Origin: Capnocytophaga leadbetteri
GTDB taxonomy: Bacteria > Bacteroidota > Bacteroidia > Flavobacteriales > Flavobacteriaceae
Reading direction: 5' to 3'
Assembly: GCF_003054025.1 (NCBI RefSeq)
Contig: NZ_QBKG01000003.1
Location: 62,001 to 126,000 of the forward strand
DNA length: 64,000 nt
Positions 33,986-42,140 of the stretch are shown here, in pieces. Position 1 is the first letter of the stretch. Every line of letters starts with the position of its first letter. The position numbers were made by a program, and so were the translations under genes. The notes beneath the pieces were generated by a model. The model searched no databases. It was not told the origin of the DNA and saw nothing but the letters and a program-made list of their open reading frames with translations.

Positions 33986-34957
33986 TTACTCACTCAAATT
34001 TGCCCCTACAAACCATATAACCCTCCTAATAGGTTGAGAAGAGTGTTCTCTAAGGTCTGCTAACATTTCTTTGCGCTGAGCATCGCTCACTTCTTCTATT
34101 TTTATCAGGTCGCCAGCTTGCCAAACCCGCCCTTTGTAATAGGTTTGTTCAGCCACCTTATAAATATCCGAAGCATCTGTGCGTACTAAGGTGCTGATAG
34201 CCTGCGCCTCGGCGTGCGTAAGTCCCCCTACCAAATTAAGCACCTGACCATCAGCCGAATGCACACCCCAAGCGAACATCGGCAGAGCAATATCCAGAGG
34301 AAGCGGGTACTCTCTAAGTTTGCCCAGATATCGCAAGGCGGTCGAGCGGTCGTAGATAGAGTTAGCCCCTGTAGCGGTGATGCGCCCCATATTGTAGTAC
34401 ATCAGCACCCCATAATCTACCGGCGGCACGCCCGTTTCCTCTCTGTACTTCACTTGGTGTAAGCGTATAGTGGCAGAAAGCTGATAAGGATACTCCTTCT
34501 TAAACGCCTCCAACATACTGAAATAGGCTTGTTTAGTAGAAAGCGACCAATCACAATCAAACTGCACCTCACTAACCCTAAGGTGGTAATACCTATTGAT
34601 TTGCTCAATATAGTCACCTAATTTATGCGCCAGCGTACTTATATAGGTAGAGTTTCCTTCGGTAAGTTCAGAGTTAAAAATCTCATTTTTAAGATAGACA
34701 ACCGGTATAACCGTCTTGCCTTGTACGCTAAGGGTATCAATATCTACAGGGGCGATGGGGACGGGCGCATTGTCGCGCAACCCCACATCACAATAGCGAA
34801 TATAAAAGCGTTCTATCCGGTTATTCTTCACAAAATCAGCTTCTTCAGCCGAAAATTGCACCTGTGTTTTCCAGCAATACAGAGCCTGCTCAGGCGGAGT
34901 ATCCTCATAACTACAAGCCCCTAACAATACTAATAATAGGTATAGATATTTTTTCAT
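33986..34957 (-). CDS. hypothetical lipoprotein, possible TIM-barrel glycosidase-like
   Basis: A 323-residue lipoprotein: KKYLYLLLVLLGAC with lipid Cys, then SYEDTPPEQ. The body has an alternating strand/helix pattern. VSEVQFDCDWSLSTKQAY (about residue 145), an FDxDxS/T-type segment, is followed by YGVLMYYNMGRI and LPMFAWGVHS, in the way GH18-like or GH-superfamily TIM barrels are built. Catalytic acids are not certain. The frame is open to 35020, but ATG 34957 starts the signal peptide. A TATCTTTG box ends only 5 bases before this ATG, suggesting a leaderless transcript. Confidence 0.75.
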   Translation of the reverse strand: MKKYLYLLLVLLGACSYEDTPPEQALYCWKTQVQFSAEEADFVKNNRIERFYIRYCDVGLRDNAPVPIAPVDIDTLSVQGKTVIPVVYLKNEIFNSELTEGNSTYISTLAHKLGDYIEQINRYYHLRVSEVQFDCDWSLSTKQAYFSMLEAFKKEYPYQLSATIRLHQVKYREETGVPPVDYGVLMYYNMGRITATGANSIYDRSTALRYLGKLREYPLPLDIALPMFAWGVHSADGQVLNLVGGLTHAEAQAISTLVRTDASDIYKVAEQTYYKGRVWQAGDLIKIEEVSDAQRKEMLADLREHSSQPIRRVIWFVGANLSE

Positions 34958-34962
34958 AAGGG

Positions 34963-34970
34963 CAAAGATA
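34963..34970 (-). promoter_or_regulatory. -7 box almost touching a start codon (leaderless?)
   Basis: The minus strand reads TATCTTTG followed by CCCTT and ATG (34957). Transcription starting at the usual distance would begin at or next to the start codon. Confidence 0.55.
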
Positions 34971-35044
34971 GGTAAATTTTCCAATTTATAAAATTGCCAA
35001 TTTATCAATTTTCTCATCATTTCATTGCTAAATCAGCAAATAGA

Positions 35045-35160
35045 TTAAGAGTACAGAAAGAATATACATTGAATATAGGAAGAATATAGAATACCTAAGG
35101 AATCTCTTTTGTCAAATTAGCAACCAAAACAGCAAAACGCTGCAAATAATGCAAATCGAC
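35045..35160 (-). repeat. dispersed element of about 115 bp, copy 2
   Basis: The reverse complement aligns with 16915-17030: TTGCATTATTTGC, TTGTTGCT-like and TATTCTTCCTATAT landmarks in the same order. It lies next to copy 2 of the composite element. The whole 34958-35325 gap consists of these two elements, octamer-like traces and the promoter at 35272. Confidence 0.6.
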
Positions 35161-35170
35161 AAAATAACTA

Positions 35171-35262
35171 AAGTTTTTCGTGTATATTGACCGTCACATC
35201 TCCCCCTTTGAAGGAAGTTCGCGAGCTGGCGCAGCGGAGTATGTGCAAAGGGGGGATGTTTA
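35171..35262 (-). repeat. composite dispersed element, copy 2 (inverted relative to 17.8 kb)
   Basis: Read on the minus strand it contains the 34-base core (35243-35210), GGGGGAGATG, then GTGACGGTCAATATACACGA (35197-35178). The last part matches one half of the 38-bp unit at 17857-18046. Here it is present once; there it is amplified. Confidence 0.7.
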
Positions 35263-35271
35263 CAATTTTTT

Positions 35272-35302
35272 TTTGCTATTTAAAATAATTGTTGTACCTT
35301 TG
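35272..35302 (+). promoter_or_regulatory. promoter of the TPR membrane protein gene
   Basis: TTTG (35272-35275) and TACCTTTG (35295-35302) with a 19-base spacer match the -33/-7 consensus. ATG 35326 follows after 23 bases. Confidence 0.75.
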
Positions 35303-35325
35303 CCGAACTTTAATGAAAATTATAT

Positions 35326-36114
35326 ATGGCAATTTACAAAAAGAACAACAACCGACCTAATAGACACAAAGACACCGAGCTCTTAGAAGAAGCTCACGAA
35401 GCTCATTTACACCAAGAAAGTACTACCGCCGAAGTGTTTGACGCCCTCGATGCTGGCGCTAACCGCACCGAAGATTGGGTACGCAAAAACCAAAAACCTA
35501 TTATCATCACCCTTATAGCTATTGCGGTGGTAGGGTTAGGCTATTTGCTATACCAACAGTTCGTAAAGGCTCCTAATGAAAAGAACGCCGCTAACGAACT
35601 CTTCTTCGCTCAACAAGTCTTCGATGAGGCTATGGAAGCTACCGATGCTAAAGCTAAAGATTCACTCTTTAGAGTATCCATCAAAGGCGGTGGTGGTAAG
35701 TACGGATTTGAGCAAATAGTTCAAAACTACAGCGGTACCAAAGCGGCTAATTTGGCTGAGTACAGTATGGGTATGGCGTATATGCGTTTAGGCGATTACA
35801 CCAATGCTATCAACCACCTAAAGCAATTCGATGCTTCTGACGACATCTTTGGCGCTTTAGCCTATGGCAATATCGGCGATGCTTACCTACAACAGAAAAA
35901 CCCTGCCGAGGCGCTTAATTACTACGTGAAAGCCTTCGAATACAGCAAAAACGACTTTATCACGCCTATATACCTCAAAAAAGCTGGTATCGTAGCTACC
36001 CTTCAAGGCAAAAAAGACGATGCACTGAAGTATTATGAGCGTATCAAAGACGAATTTCCTACTTCAGAAGAAGCGCGCACCGTCGATATCCTTATCGGAA
36101 AAATAAGCTATTAA
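35326..36114 (+). CDS. tetratricopeptide-repeat membrane protein (YfgM-like)
   Basis: A 262-residue protein. The N-terminal about 60 residues are polar and cytosolic, followed by one transmembrane helix (PIIITLIAIAVVGLGYLLY) and a periplasmic TPR region. TPR units are visible as AEYSMGMAYMRLGDYTNAIN, ALAYGNIGDAYLQQKNPAEA and ATLQGKKDDALKYYERIKDE. The topology equals that of E. coli YfgM, an ancillary Sec-translocon subunit and chaperone partner, so a similar role is a reasonable guess. Strong promoter upstream and a hairpin downstream, so it is monocistronic. Confidence 0.85.
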   Translation: MAIYKKNNNRPNRHKDTELLEEAHEAHLHQESTTAEVFDALDAGANRTEDWVRKNQKPIIITLIAIAVVGLGYLLYQQFVKAPNEKNAANELFFAQQVFDEAMEATDAKAKDSLFRVSIKGGGGKYGFEQIVQNYSGTKAANLAEYSMGMAYMRLGDYTNAINHLKQFDASDDIFGALAYGNIGDAYLQQKNPAEALNYYVKAFEYSKNDFITPIYLKKAGIVATLQGKKDDALKYYERIKDEFPTSEEARTVDILIGKISY

Positions 36115-36139
36115 TAATATACATCAGATAATAAGAAAG

Positions 36140-36178
36140 CAGGTAACAGGTAAGCAAACATTACTTGTTACCTGTTAT
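36140..36178 (+). terminator. terminator-like hairpin after the TPR gene
   Basis: CAGGTAACAGGTAA (36140-36153) pairs with TTACTTGTTACCTG (36161-36174) with one mismatch, followed by TTATTTC. Confidence 0.75.
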
Positions 36179-36213
36179 TTCATAATTAAAAATTCAAAAT
36201 TCATAATTAAAAA

Positions 36214-36702
36214 GTGGCTACAGAAAATAAAAACCTATCTCAGTACGACAAAAGTACCCTTCCTAACGCTAAAGATTTCAAAATAGGAATTATCACCTCA
36301 GAGTGGAATGAACAAGTAACGCACGGAATGCGCGATGGGGCTATCAACACCCTAAAGGACTGTGGTGTAGAGCCTGAAAACATCATTAATTGGTCTGTAC
36401 CGGGCAGTTTCGAGCTCGTACACGCAGCCAAACGTATGCTCGATACTACTACTGCCGATGCTATCATCGTAATAGGTTGTGTCATACAAGGCGAAACAAA
36501 GCACTTCGACTTTGTATGTCAGGGGGTTACACAAGGCATCGCCCACCTCAATGCCGTACAGAGCGATGTCCCTGTTATCTTCTGTGTCCTAACCGACAAC
36601 ACCCTACAACAATCACTCGACCGTAGTGGTGGCAAATTAGGCAACAAAGGCGTTGAGGCGGCTGTCACAGCACTCAAAATGGTAGCCGTAGGAAGAGAAT
36701 AA
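36214..36702 (+). CDS. ribH: 6,7-dimethyl-8-ribityllumazine synthase
   Basis: The penultimate enzyme of riboflavin synthesis, condensing 5-amino-6-ribitylaminouracil with dihydroxybutanone phosphate. The 162-residue subunit shows SEWNEQVTHGM near the N-terminus, the substrate motif VPGSFELV, and GCVIQGETKHFDFVCQGVTQG with the catalytic His region, then PVIFCVLTDNTLQQSLDR. Start is GTG 36214, giving MATENKNLSQYDKS, a normal leader; no ATG is better placed. A short AT-rich AATTCAAAATTCATAATT repeat fills its leader. The DUF4294 gene follows after 12 bases. Confidence 0.96.
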   Translation: MATENKNLSQYDKSTLPNAKDFKIGIITSEWNEQVTHGMRDGAINTLKDCGVEPENIINWSVPGSFELVHAAKRMLDTTTADAIIVIGCVIQGETKHFDFVCQGVTQGIAHLNAVQSDVPVIFCVLTDNTLQQSLDRSGGKLGNKGVEAAVTALKMVAVGRE

Positions 36703-36714
36703 AACTATAGTAAT

Positions 36715-37377
36715 ATGAAACACTTATTGGTCATTTGTTTTTTATTCATTGCCTGCCCCCTACTACCGGCACAAATACGCGATACGCTGTTTATATTCGA
36801 CAAAAAGTTCTACGCAGGCGATACTATCCAGCTTACCGAGATTAACCTCTTTGGTAAAGAGCGCTCATTTGCCGACCTCGAGGCTCAAAAGCGCTACCTC
36901 CTCTTGCGCAGTAGGGTCAAACGCGTTTATCCCTACGCCAAAATGGCAGCCGATCGCCTCAGCGCTATGCAGCACACTATGGATACTATGCAGAACAATC
37001 GCCAAAAAAGAGTGTACATCAAGCGCACCCAGCATTATATAGAAGAACACTTTACTGACGAGCTGAAAAAACTCTCTCGCTCACAAGGGCGTATCCTCAT
37101 CAAACTCATTCACCGTCAAACAGGCAGAACTGCCTATAACCTTGTAAAGGAATTGCGCAATGGTTGGAATGCCTATTGGTATAACAAAACCGCTTGGTTG
37201 TACGACCTATCGCTCAAAAAAGAATACGACCCTCATAACGTAGAAGAAGATTATTGGATAGAGGAAATCATACTTCGCGCTATAAACAGAGGCGAACTCG
37301 AACCTCAAGTACCTGCCCTCCGATTTAACTTCACCGAGCTTACTGAAGAGCGCAAAAAACGCCTATCCGACAATTAG
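36715..37377 (+). CDS. DUF4294 family exported protein
   Basis: A 220-residue protein with a signal peptide (LLVICFLFIACPLLPAQ). The mature part fits DUF4294: ADLEAQKRYLLLRSRVKRVY, PYAKMAADRL, a helical middle (RTQHYIEEHFTDELKKLSRS), and GRILIKLIHRQTGRTAYNLV. It is widespread in Bacteroidota, with no known function. It is co-directional with ribH, 12 bases away, so probably in its operon. The following gap carries octamer-like AATTTGCTAATTTGC traces. Confidence 0.85.
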   Translation: MKHLLVICFLFIACPLLPAQIRDTLFIFDKKFYAGDTIQLTEINLFGKERSFADLEAQKRYLLLRSRVKRVYPYAKMAADRLSAMQHTMDTMQNNRQKRVYIKRTQHYIEEHFTDELKKLSRSQGRILIKLIHRQTGRTAYNLVKELRNGWNAYWYNKTAWLYDLSLKKEYDPHNVEEDYWIEEIILRAINRGELEPQVPALRFNFTELTEERKKRLSDN

Positions 37378-37459
37378 CCAATTTTCTAATTTGCTAATTT
37401 GCTAATTCATTTGGCATACTAATTGATTAAATACCCCCTAAAAACTAACACCTAACACT

Positions 37460-38236
37460 ATGAAAAACCTAATTACAGTATTTTGTATATGCTTTAGCAG
37501 CTTACTGATAGGGCAAACAACCGATTTGCCCTTCAAAAACGGAGAGTGGTTGCGCTTCAAAGTGCGATATGGTATCTTCAATGCCAGTATGGCTACCCTA
37601 TCGCTAAAAGAAGAGATGTACAATGGCGAAAAAGTATACCACGCTATTGGCAAAGGCTCTACTACGGGCTTGGCTCGTGTATTTTTCAGAGTAGATGATG
37701 TATACGAAAGTTACTTTGGTATCAATGATGGCAAACCGCGCTTGTTCATCCGCAATATCTACGAAGGCGGCTATACCAAATACCTCAAAATGTACTTCAA
37801 TCACACCGAAAACAAGGTAAAAATTAACAATGTAGAGAACGGAAACAACACCGAAATCAGCTTTCAACCCGGGTTGCAAGATGTTATCTCGGCTTTTTAT
37901 GCTTTGCGTCATTACCCCAACATCGACCAACTCAAAACAGGCGAGCAAATCTCCTTAGATATGATTTTTGACGATGATGAAGTGTATAAATTTAAGCTAA
38001 AGCTATTGGGTAGAGAGCAAGTAAAAACTAACTTCGGAACAGTTAATACACTGAAGTTCTGCCCTTTAGTGCAAGACGGACGTGTGTTTAAAGAAGAAGA
38101 AAGTATCACGATGTGGATAACTGACGACAAGAATAAAATACCCGTAAAACTAAAGGCTTCCTTACGCGTAGGCTCGTTAATAGCAGAGCTCGACGGCTTC
38201 AATTCTCTTAAGCACGAAACAAATTTAAAAAAATAA
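37460..38236 (+). CDS. DUF3108 family periplasmic protein
   Basis: A 258-residue exported protein (signal LITVFCICFSSLLIGQ). The mature protein starts LPFKNGEWLRFKVRYG, the DUF3108 opening, and continues as a beta-rich domain: GSTTGLARVFFRVDDVYESY, NFGTVNTLKFCPLVQDGRVF and ITMWITDDKNKIPVKLKA. The fold is related to periplasmic lipid-carrier-like barrels in the family. Function is unknown. No promoter box is seen directly upstream, and an 82-base gap separates it from the DUF4294 gene. Confidence 0.85.
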   Translation: MKNLITVFCICFSSLLIGQTTDLPFKNGEWLRFKVRYGIFNASMATLSLKEEMYNGEKVYHAIGKGSTTGLARVFFRVDDVYESYFGINDGKPRLFIRNIYEGGYTKYLKMYFNHTENKVKINNVENGNNTEISFQPGLQDVISAFYALRHYPNIDQLKTGEQISLDMIFDDDEVYKFKLKLLGREQVKTNFGTVNTLKFCPLVQDGRVFKEEESITMWITDDKNKIPVKLKASLRVGSLIAELDGFNSLKHETNLKK

Positions 38237-38270
38237 TTTGCTTTTTCATAAATAGTTTAAAAATTTTACG

Positions 38271-38278
38271 TATATTTG
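38271..38278 (+). promoter_or_regulatory. -7 promoter box for the Sel1-repeat gene
   Basis: TATATTTG fits TAnnTTTG, 42 bases before the ATG at 38320. I see no good -33 element at the right distance. Confidence 0.55.
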
Positions 38279-38319
38279 TGGCCTAAACCGATAATAAAAA
38301 AAAGTAAAGAAACGACACT

Positions 38320-40674
38320 ATGAAAAACTTATTTTTAGCACTTTCTATCTTTTTAGTAGCCAATGCATACGGGCAAGATAGCAATATGAGGAAAATTATG
38401 CGCCTTGCCGAGAAAGGCGACGCCCAAGCTCAAATGGAGCTGGCTGATGCTTATTTCAATGGCAAAGGCGGATTAAAACGTTCTTTCCAAGATGCCGTAG
38501 TATGGTTAGAAAAAGCGGCTGAAGCAGGCGATGTCAATGCTCAATACCAAATAGCCCAGTGCTATATGGAAGGAAAAGGTGTAGCTAAATCTGAAGAAAA
38601 AGGAGTAGAATGGCTCACCAAAGTAGCCGAAGGCGGCAATGCCGATGCGCAACGCCAGTTGGCATTATGCTACCGCGATGGGCGTGGTGTAGCACAATCT
38701 AACGAAAAATACTTCTTCTGGATTGAAAAAGTAGCCGATGGTGAAAAACCTGAAACTCAATTAGACCTCGCTAAAGCTTACTACGTAGGCGATGGAGTGA
38801 AAAAAGACCTCAATAAAGCTCGATTCTGGGCTGAAAAATCTTCTGCTAAAGGCAACTTAGAAGCCGAATACCTTTTGGCTAAATGGGCTTACGAAGCTAG
38901 TCCTAATAGCCCAGACGCCCTACAAAAGCTAATGAAAGTCGCTGAAAAAGGCAATCCTGAGGCACAAAACGCTATTGGTCAGGCTTACCTCAATGGTAAA
39001 GGCGTAACCAAATCCGAAGAAAAAGCAATAGAATGGCTTGAAAAAGCAGCTGCCAAAGGTAGTGCTGAAGCCCAATACACTATGGGTAACTTCTATTTCT
39101 ACGGCAATAGCCCTCTTATTGGCAAATTCTACAAAAAAGCGATTGAGTATTACACCAAAGCAGCTGCTAAAGGCGATGCTAATGCGCAACGCCAATTATC
39201 TGTTTGCTTGTACAACGGTATAGGAGGCACTCAGTCTTACCGCGATGCTTTCAACTGGTTGTCAAGATCTGTAAATGCTGACCCTACCCCTGTAACAGAA
39301 AATAATTTAGGGGTATGCTATACTACCGGAAACGGAACACGTGCATCTATACCTCAGGCTATGGAGCTTTTCCAAAAAGCAAGCGAAGCAGGCGATGCTA
39401 TGGCACAGTATAACTTAGGTTCTCTCTTGTTAGAAGAAGGACAGTTAGACGTTAAGAAAGGCTTTGAATACCTCGAAAAATCAGCTGCTAAAAACAACCT
39501 TTTAGCACTAAAAAAATTAGGCGACTTATATTATAATGGTAAGTACACTAACCTAACACGCGAACGTGGTTTTGAGTATTATACCAAAGCAGCTCAACAA
39601 GTGCCTGCCACTGCTACTGAAACTTTAGATTACTTCTTCCAACAGCAAGACGAAGTCTATTCAGAGGTGCTTTACCTCCTTTCACAATGTTATGCTGAAG
39701 GCAAAGGGGTAAAAAAATCAGGTAAAGAAGCCGAAATGTGGGCTATCAAAGCCGCTGATTTATCTAATAAAGCTGCTTTCGACTACCTACTAAAAAGAGT
39801 AGAGGCTAACGACCCTAAAGACCCTGCTTCAGTAAATGCTATCTTAACTGTAGCCGATGGTTATTTCTATGGAAAAGGTGCTAAAAAAGATTATAACAAG
39901 GCTTTTGAACTGTACGAAAAATTAGCTAAACAAGAGAATTTAGTAGCTCAAAAACGTTTAGTAGAGTATTATTCTGATGCGAAAAACCCTAAAAAAGACG
40001 CTGAAAAAACACTCTCTTGGCAAGAGCGTATCGCTAAAAGAGGTGATGCTGAAACACAGTACCAAATCGGTAAGTACTACCTAACTTTGGTACCCGACAC
40101 AGCTACTAATACAGCTTCAACCCCTGCTCAAACAGCTAAACCAGCACAAGCAGCAGTTACTGCTACAGCAACTACTCAGCAGAATAACAACCCTTCTATT
40201 CGTCACCGTTCGGCTATGAAAGCCAATGTTAAGTTTACAAGCAAAGAAAAGCCGATGAAATATATAAGCGAAACCAAAGGGGTACAATGGCTTACAAAGG
40301 CTGCAGAGCAAAACTACGTACAAGCACAAAACGAACTTGGTACGTATTACACTGCTAAGCAAGACTTTGGTCAGGCTCTAAATTACTACCAAAAGGCAGC
40401 ACAACGCGATTTTGCTGAGGCACAATGCAACCTTGCTAACTGCTATTACAATGGTACAGGAGCAGAACGTTCTTACGAAAGAGCTGCCGAACTATACCGC
40501 CTATCAGCTCGCAATGGCTATCCACTTGCTCAATATCGCTTAGCTCACTGCTACTTTCACGGTGAAGGTATTGGTCAGTCAGACAACCGCGCTGCCGATT
40601 GGTTTGACCAAGCTTGCGAAAATGGCGAACAAAGAGGCTGCGAAATGCTAAGAGTAGTAATAGGAAAAAAATAA
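38320..40674 (+). CDS. exported Sel1-repeat protein
   Basis: A 784-residue protein with a signal peptide (LFLALSIFLVANAYGQ). It is almost entirely Sel1-like (SLR) repeats of about 36 residues with the A-x-x-x-L-A-x-x-Y-x-x-G-K-G-V pattern: GDAQAQMELADAYFNGKGG, NAQYQIAQCYMEGKGV and so on to the C-terminus (AQYRLAHCYFHGEGIG). A low-complexity Thr/Ala linker (about 590-625) breaks the solenoid. SLR proteins serve as scaffolds; no enzymatic part is seen. Single gene with a promoter and a strong terminator at 40705. Confidence 0.9.
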   Translation: MKNLFLALSIFLVANAYGQDSNMRKIMRLAEKGDAQAQMELADAYFNGKGGLKRSFQDAVVWLEKAAEAGDVNAQYQIAQCYMEGKGVAKSEEKGVEWLTKVAEGGNADAQRQLALCYRDGRGVAQSNEKYFFWIEKVADGEKPETQLDLAKAYYVGDGVKKDLNKARFWAEKSSAKGNLEAEYLLAKWAYEASPNSPDALQKLMKVAEKGNPEAQNAIGQAYLNGKGVTKSEEKAIEWLEKAAAKGSAEAQYTMGNFYFYGNSPLIGKFYKKAIEYYTKAAAKGDANAQRQLSVCLYNGIGGTQSYRDAFNWLSRSVNADPTPVTENNLGVCYTTGNGTRASIPQAMELFQKASEAGDAMAQYNLGSLLLEEGQLDVKKGFEYLEKSAAKNNLLALKKLGDLYYNGKYTNLTRERGFEYYTKAAQQVPATATETLDYFFQQQDEVYSEVLYLLSQCYAEGKGVKKSGKEAEMWAIKAADLSNKAAFDYLLKRVEANDPKDPASVNAILTVADGYFYGKGAKKDYNKAFELYEKLAKQENLVAQKRLVEYYSDAKNPKKDAEKTLSWQERIAKRGDAETQYQIGKYYLTLVPDTATNTASTPAQTAKPAQAAVTATATTQQNNNPSIRHRSAMKANVKFTSKEKPMKYISETKGVQWLTKAAEQNYVQAQNELGTYYTAKQDFGQALNYYQKAAQRDFAEAQCNLANCYYNGTGAERSYERAAELYRLSARNGYPLAQYRLAHCYFHGEGIGQSDNRAADWFDQACENGEQRGCEMLRVVIGKK

Positions 40675-40704
40675 GTTTATCAATCTCATACTGATTTAAA
40701 TATC

Positions 40705-40747
40705 GCCGGAGGTCATAGCTCAAAATATGACCTCCGGCATTTTTTTC
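40705..40747 (+). terminator. intrinsic terminator of the Sel1-repeat gene
   Basis: GCCGGAGGTCATA (40705-40717) pairs perfectly with TATGACCTCCGGC (40726-40738), followed by ATTTTTTTT. Confidence 0.95.
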
Positions 40748-40768
40748 TGTTAAAATCATAAGGCGGTT

Positions 40769-40799
40769 TTTGCCATTTACTATTATTTTTGTATTTTTG
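40769..40799 (+). promoter_or_regulatory. promoter of the antiporter gene
   Basis: TTTG (40769-40772) and TATTTTTG (40792-40799) with a 19-base spacer; the ATG at 40817 follows after 17 bases. Confidence 0.7.
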
Positions 40800-40816
40800 C
40801 CCGAAATAAAATTATT

Positions 40817-42118
40817 ATGGAGTTATACTACGCTTTTTCTGTAATTATCGTTCTAGCAGCACTGTTCTCATACGTAAATGTACGTTATGTGAAACTGCCT
40901 ATGACCATAGGTATTATGGTCATCGCTATGATGGTATCCGTAGGGGTTCGCCTCTTCGGAGGCGAGATATTTTCAGGATTATCGCATAAGTTAGAATCTC
41001 TATTACAAGGCTTTGACTTTACCGAAATACTGATGGGGGCAATGCTTAACTTCCTGCTTTTTGCCGGTGCTTTGCACATCAATATCTCTGACCTAAAAGA
41101 GTATAAACTTCCTATTTTCACTTATGCCACTATCAGCGTAGTGCTTTCGGCGTTCTTCGTGTCGCTTTTGTTGTACTACATAGCTCCGCTGGTAGGCATT
41201 CACATACCTTATGTGTACTGTCTGCTTTTTGGTACGCTCATTTCGCCTACCGACCCCATCGTAGTATTGGGAGTATTAAAACAGGCTAAAGTACCCAAAC
41301 GCATCGAGACTAAAATAACAGGCGAATCGCTTTTTAATGATGGGGTAGCCGTAGTGATGTTTGCCGTAGTGCTCAAATTGGCTACCGATACCTCGTTTGT
41401 ACCTTCGTTCAATACCATTACCAAGCTCTTTTTACTCGAAGCAGGAGGTGGTATTTTCTTAGGGGTACTATTAGGTTGGGTAGCTTCAGAAATGATGAAG
41501 AAAGCAGACGACTATCACGTTAGCGTGCTCCTTACCTTAGCGGTAGTAATGGGGGGCTTCTTAATAGCTAAGGCTTCGCACGTATCATCTCCTTTGGCAA
41601 TGGTGATTGCTGGTTTATTTATAGGCAATGTGGGCAAGAAAGCCAATAGCGAGGAAAATAAAGACTACCTCGAAAGGTTTTGGGCAATAGTAGACGAGAT
41701 TATGAATGCTATTCTATTCCTATTCATAGGTTTTGAGATGCTGCTAATCAAGAATTTAGACGGACAGTTTCTTTTAGGCGGAATAGCCATCATAGTGTGT
41801 TTATTAGCGCGTGGGCTTTCTATTTATATCCCTGCCAAAACGATACTTCGCAAAGTAACTACCTACTCACGCGGCTCACTTATCACTATGGTATGGGGCG
41901 GTATACGCGGTGGGGTATCTATCGCCTTAGTACTCTCAATTCCGGCAGATAAAGCTGGCATAAAAGAAACATTATTACAAATCACTTATATAGTAGTACT
42001 ATTCTCTATACTGATACAAGGACTTTCGGTAGGCAAGGTAGCCAGCAAGGCACTGCACCGCGATGAGGTAATGGCAAGACTGAAGAGGATAAAGCAAATA
42101 CAAAGAGCAAAACAATAA
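40817..42118 (+). CDS. Na+/H+ antiporter, CPA1 (NhaP) family
   Basis: An inner-membrane exchanger of 433 residues with about twelve transmembrane segments. The CPA1 ion-binding motif is intact: LISPTDPIVVLGVLKQAKVP, then ITGESLFNDGVAVVMF, with the paired acidic residues used for Na+/H+ exchange. RGGVSIALVLSIP near residue 365 is the late conserved helix. No RCK domain follows. It should contribute to pH and sodium homeostasis. The OlsF-like acyltransferase gene begins 22 bases downstream on the same strand. Confidence 0.93.
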   Translation: MELYYAFSVIIVLAALFSYVNVRYVKLPMTIGIMVIAMMVSVGVRLFGGEIFSGLSHKLESLLQGFDFTEILMGAMLNFLLFAGALHINISDLKEYKLPIFTYATISVVLSAFFVSLLLYYIAPLVGIHIPYVYCLLFGTLISPTDPIVVLGVLKQAKVPKRIETKITGESLFNDGVAVVMFAVVLKLATDTSFVPSFNTITKLFLLEAGGGIFLGVLLGWVASEMMKKADDYHVSVLLTLAVVMGGFLIAKASHVSSPLAMVIAGLFIGNVGKKANSEENKDYLERFWAIVDEIMNAILFLFIGFEMLLIKNLDGQFLLGGIAIIVCLLARGLSIYIPAKTILRKVTTYSRGSLITMVWGGIRGGVSIALVLSIPADKAGIKETLLQITYIVVLFSILIQGLSVGKVASKALHRDEVMARLKRIKQIQRAKQ

Positions 42119-42140
42119 TACTACTTTAAAACAGAAAGAA

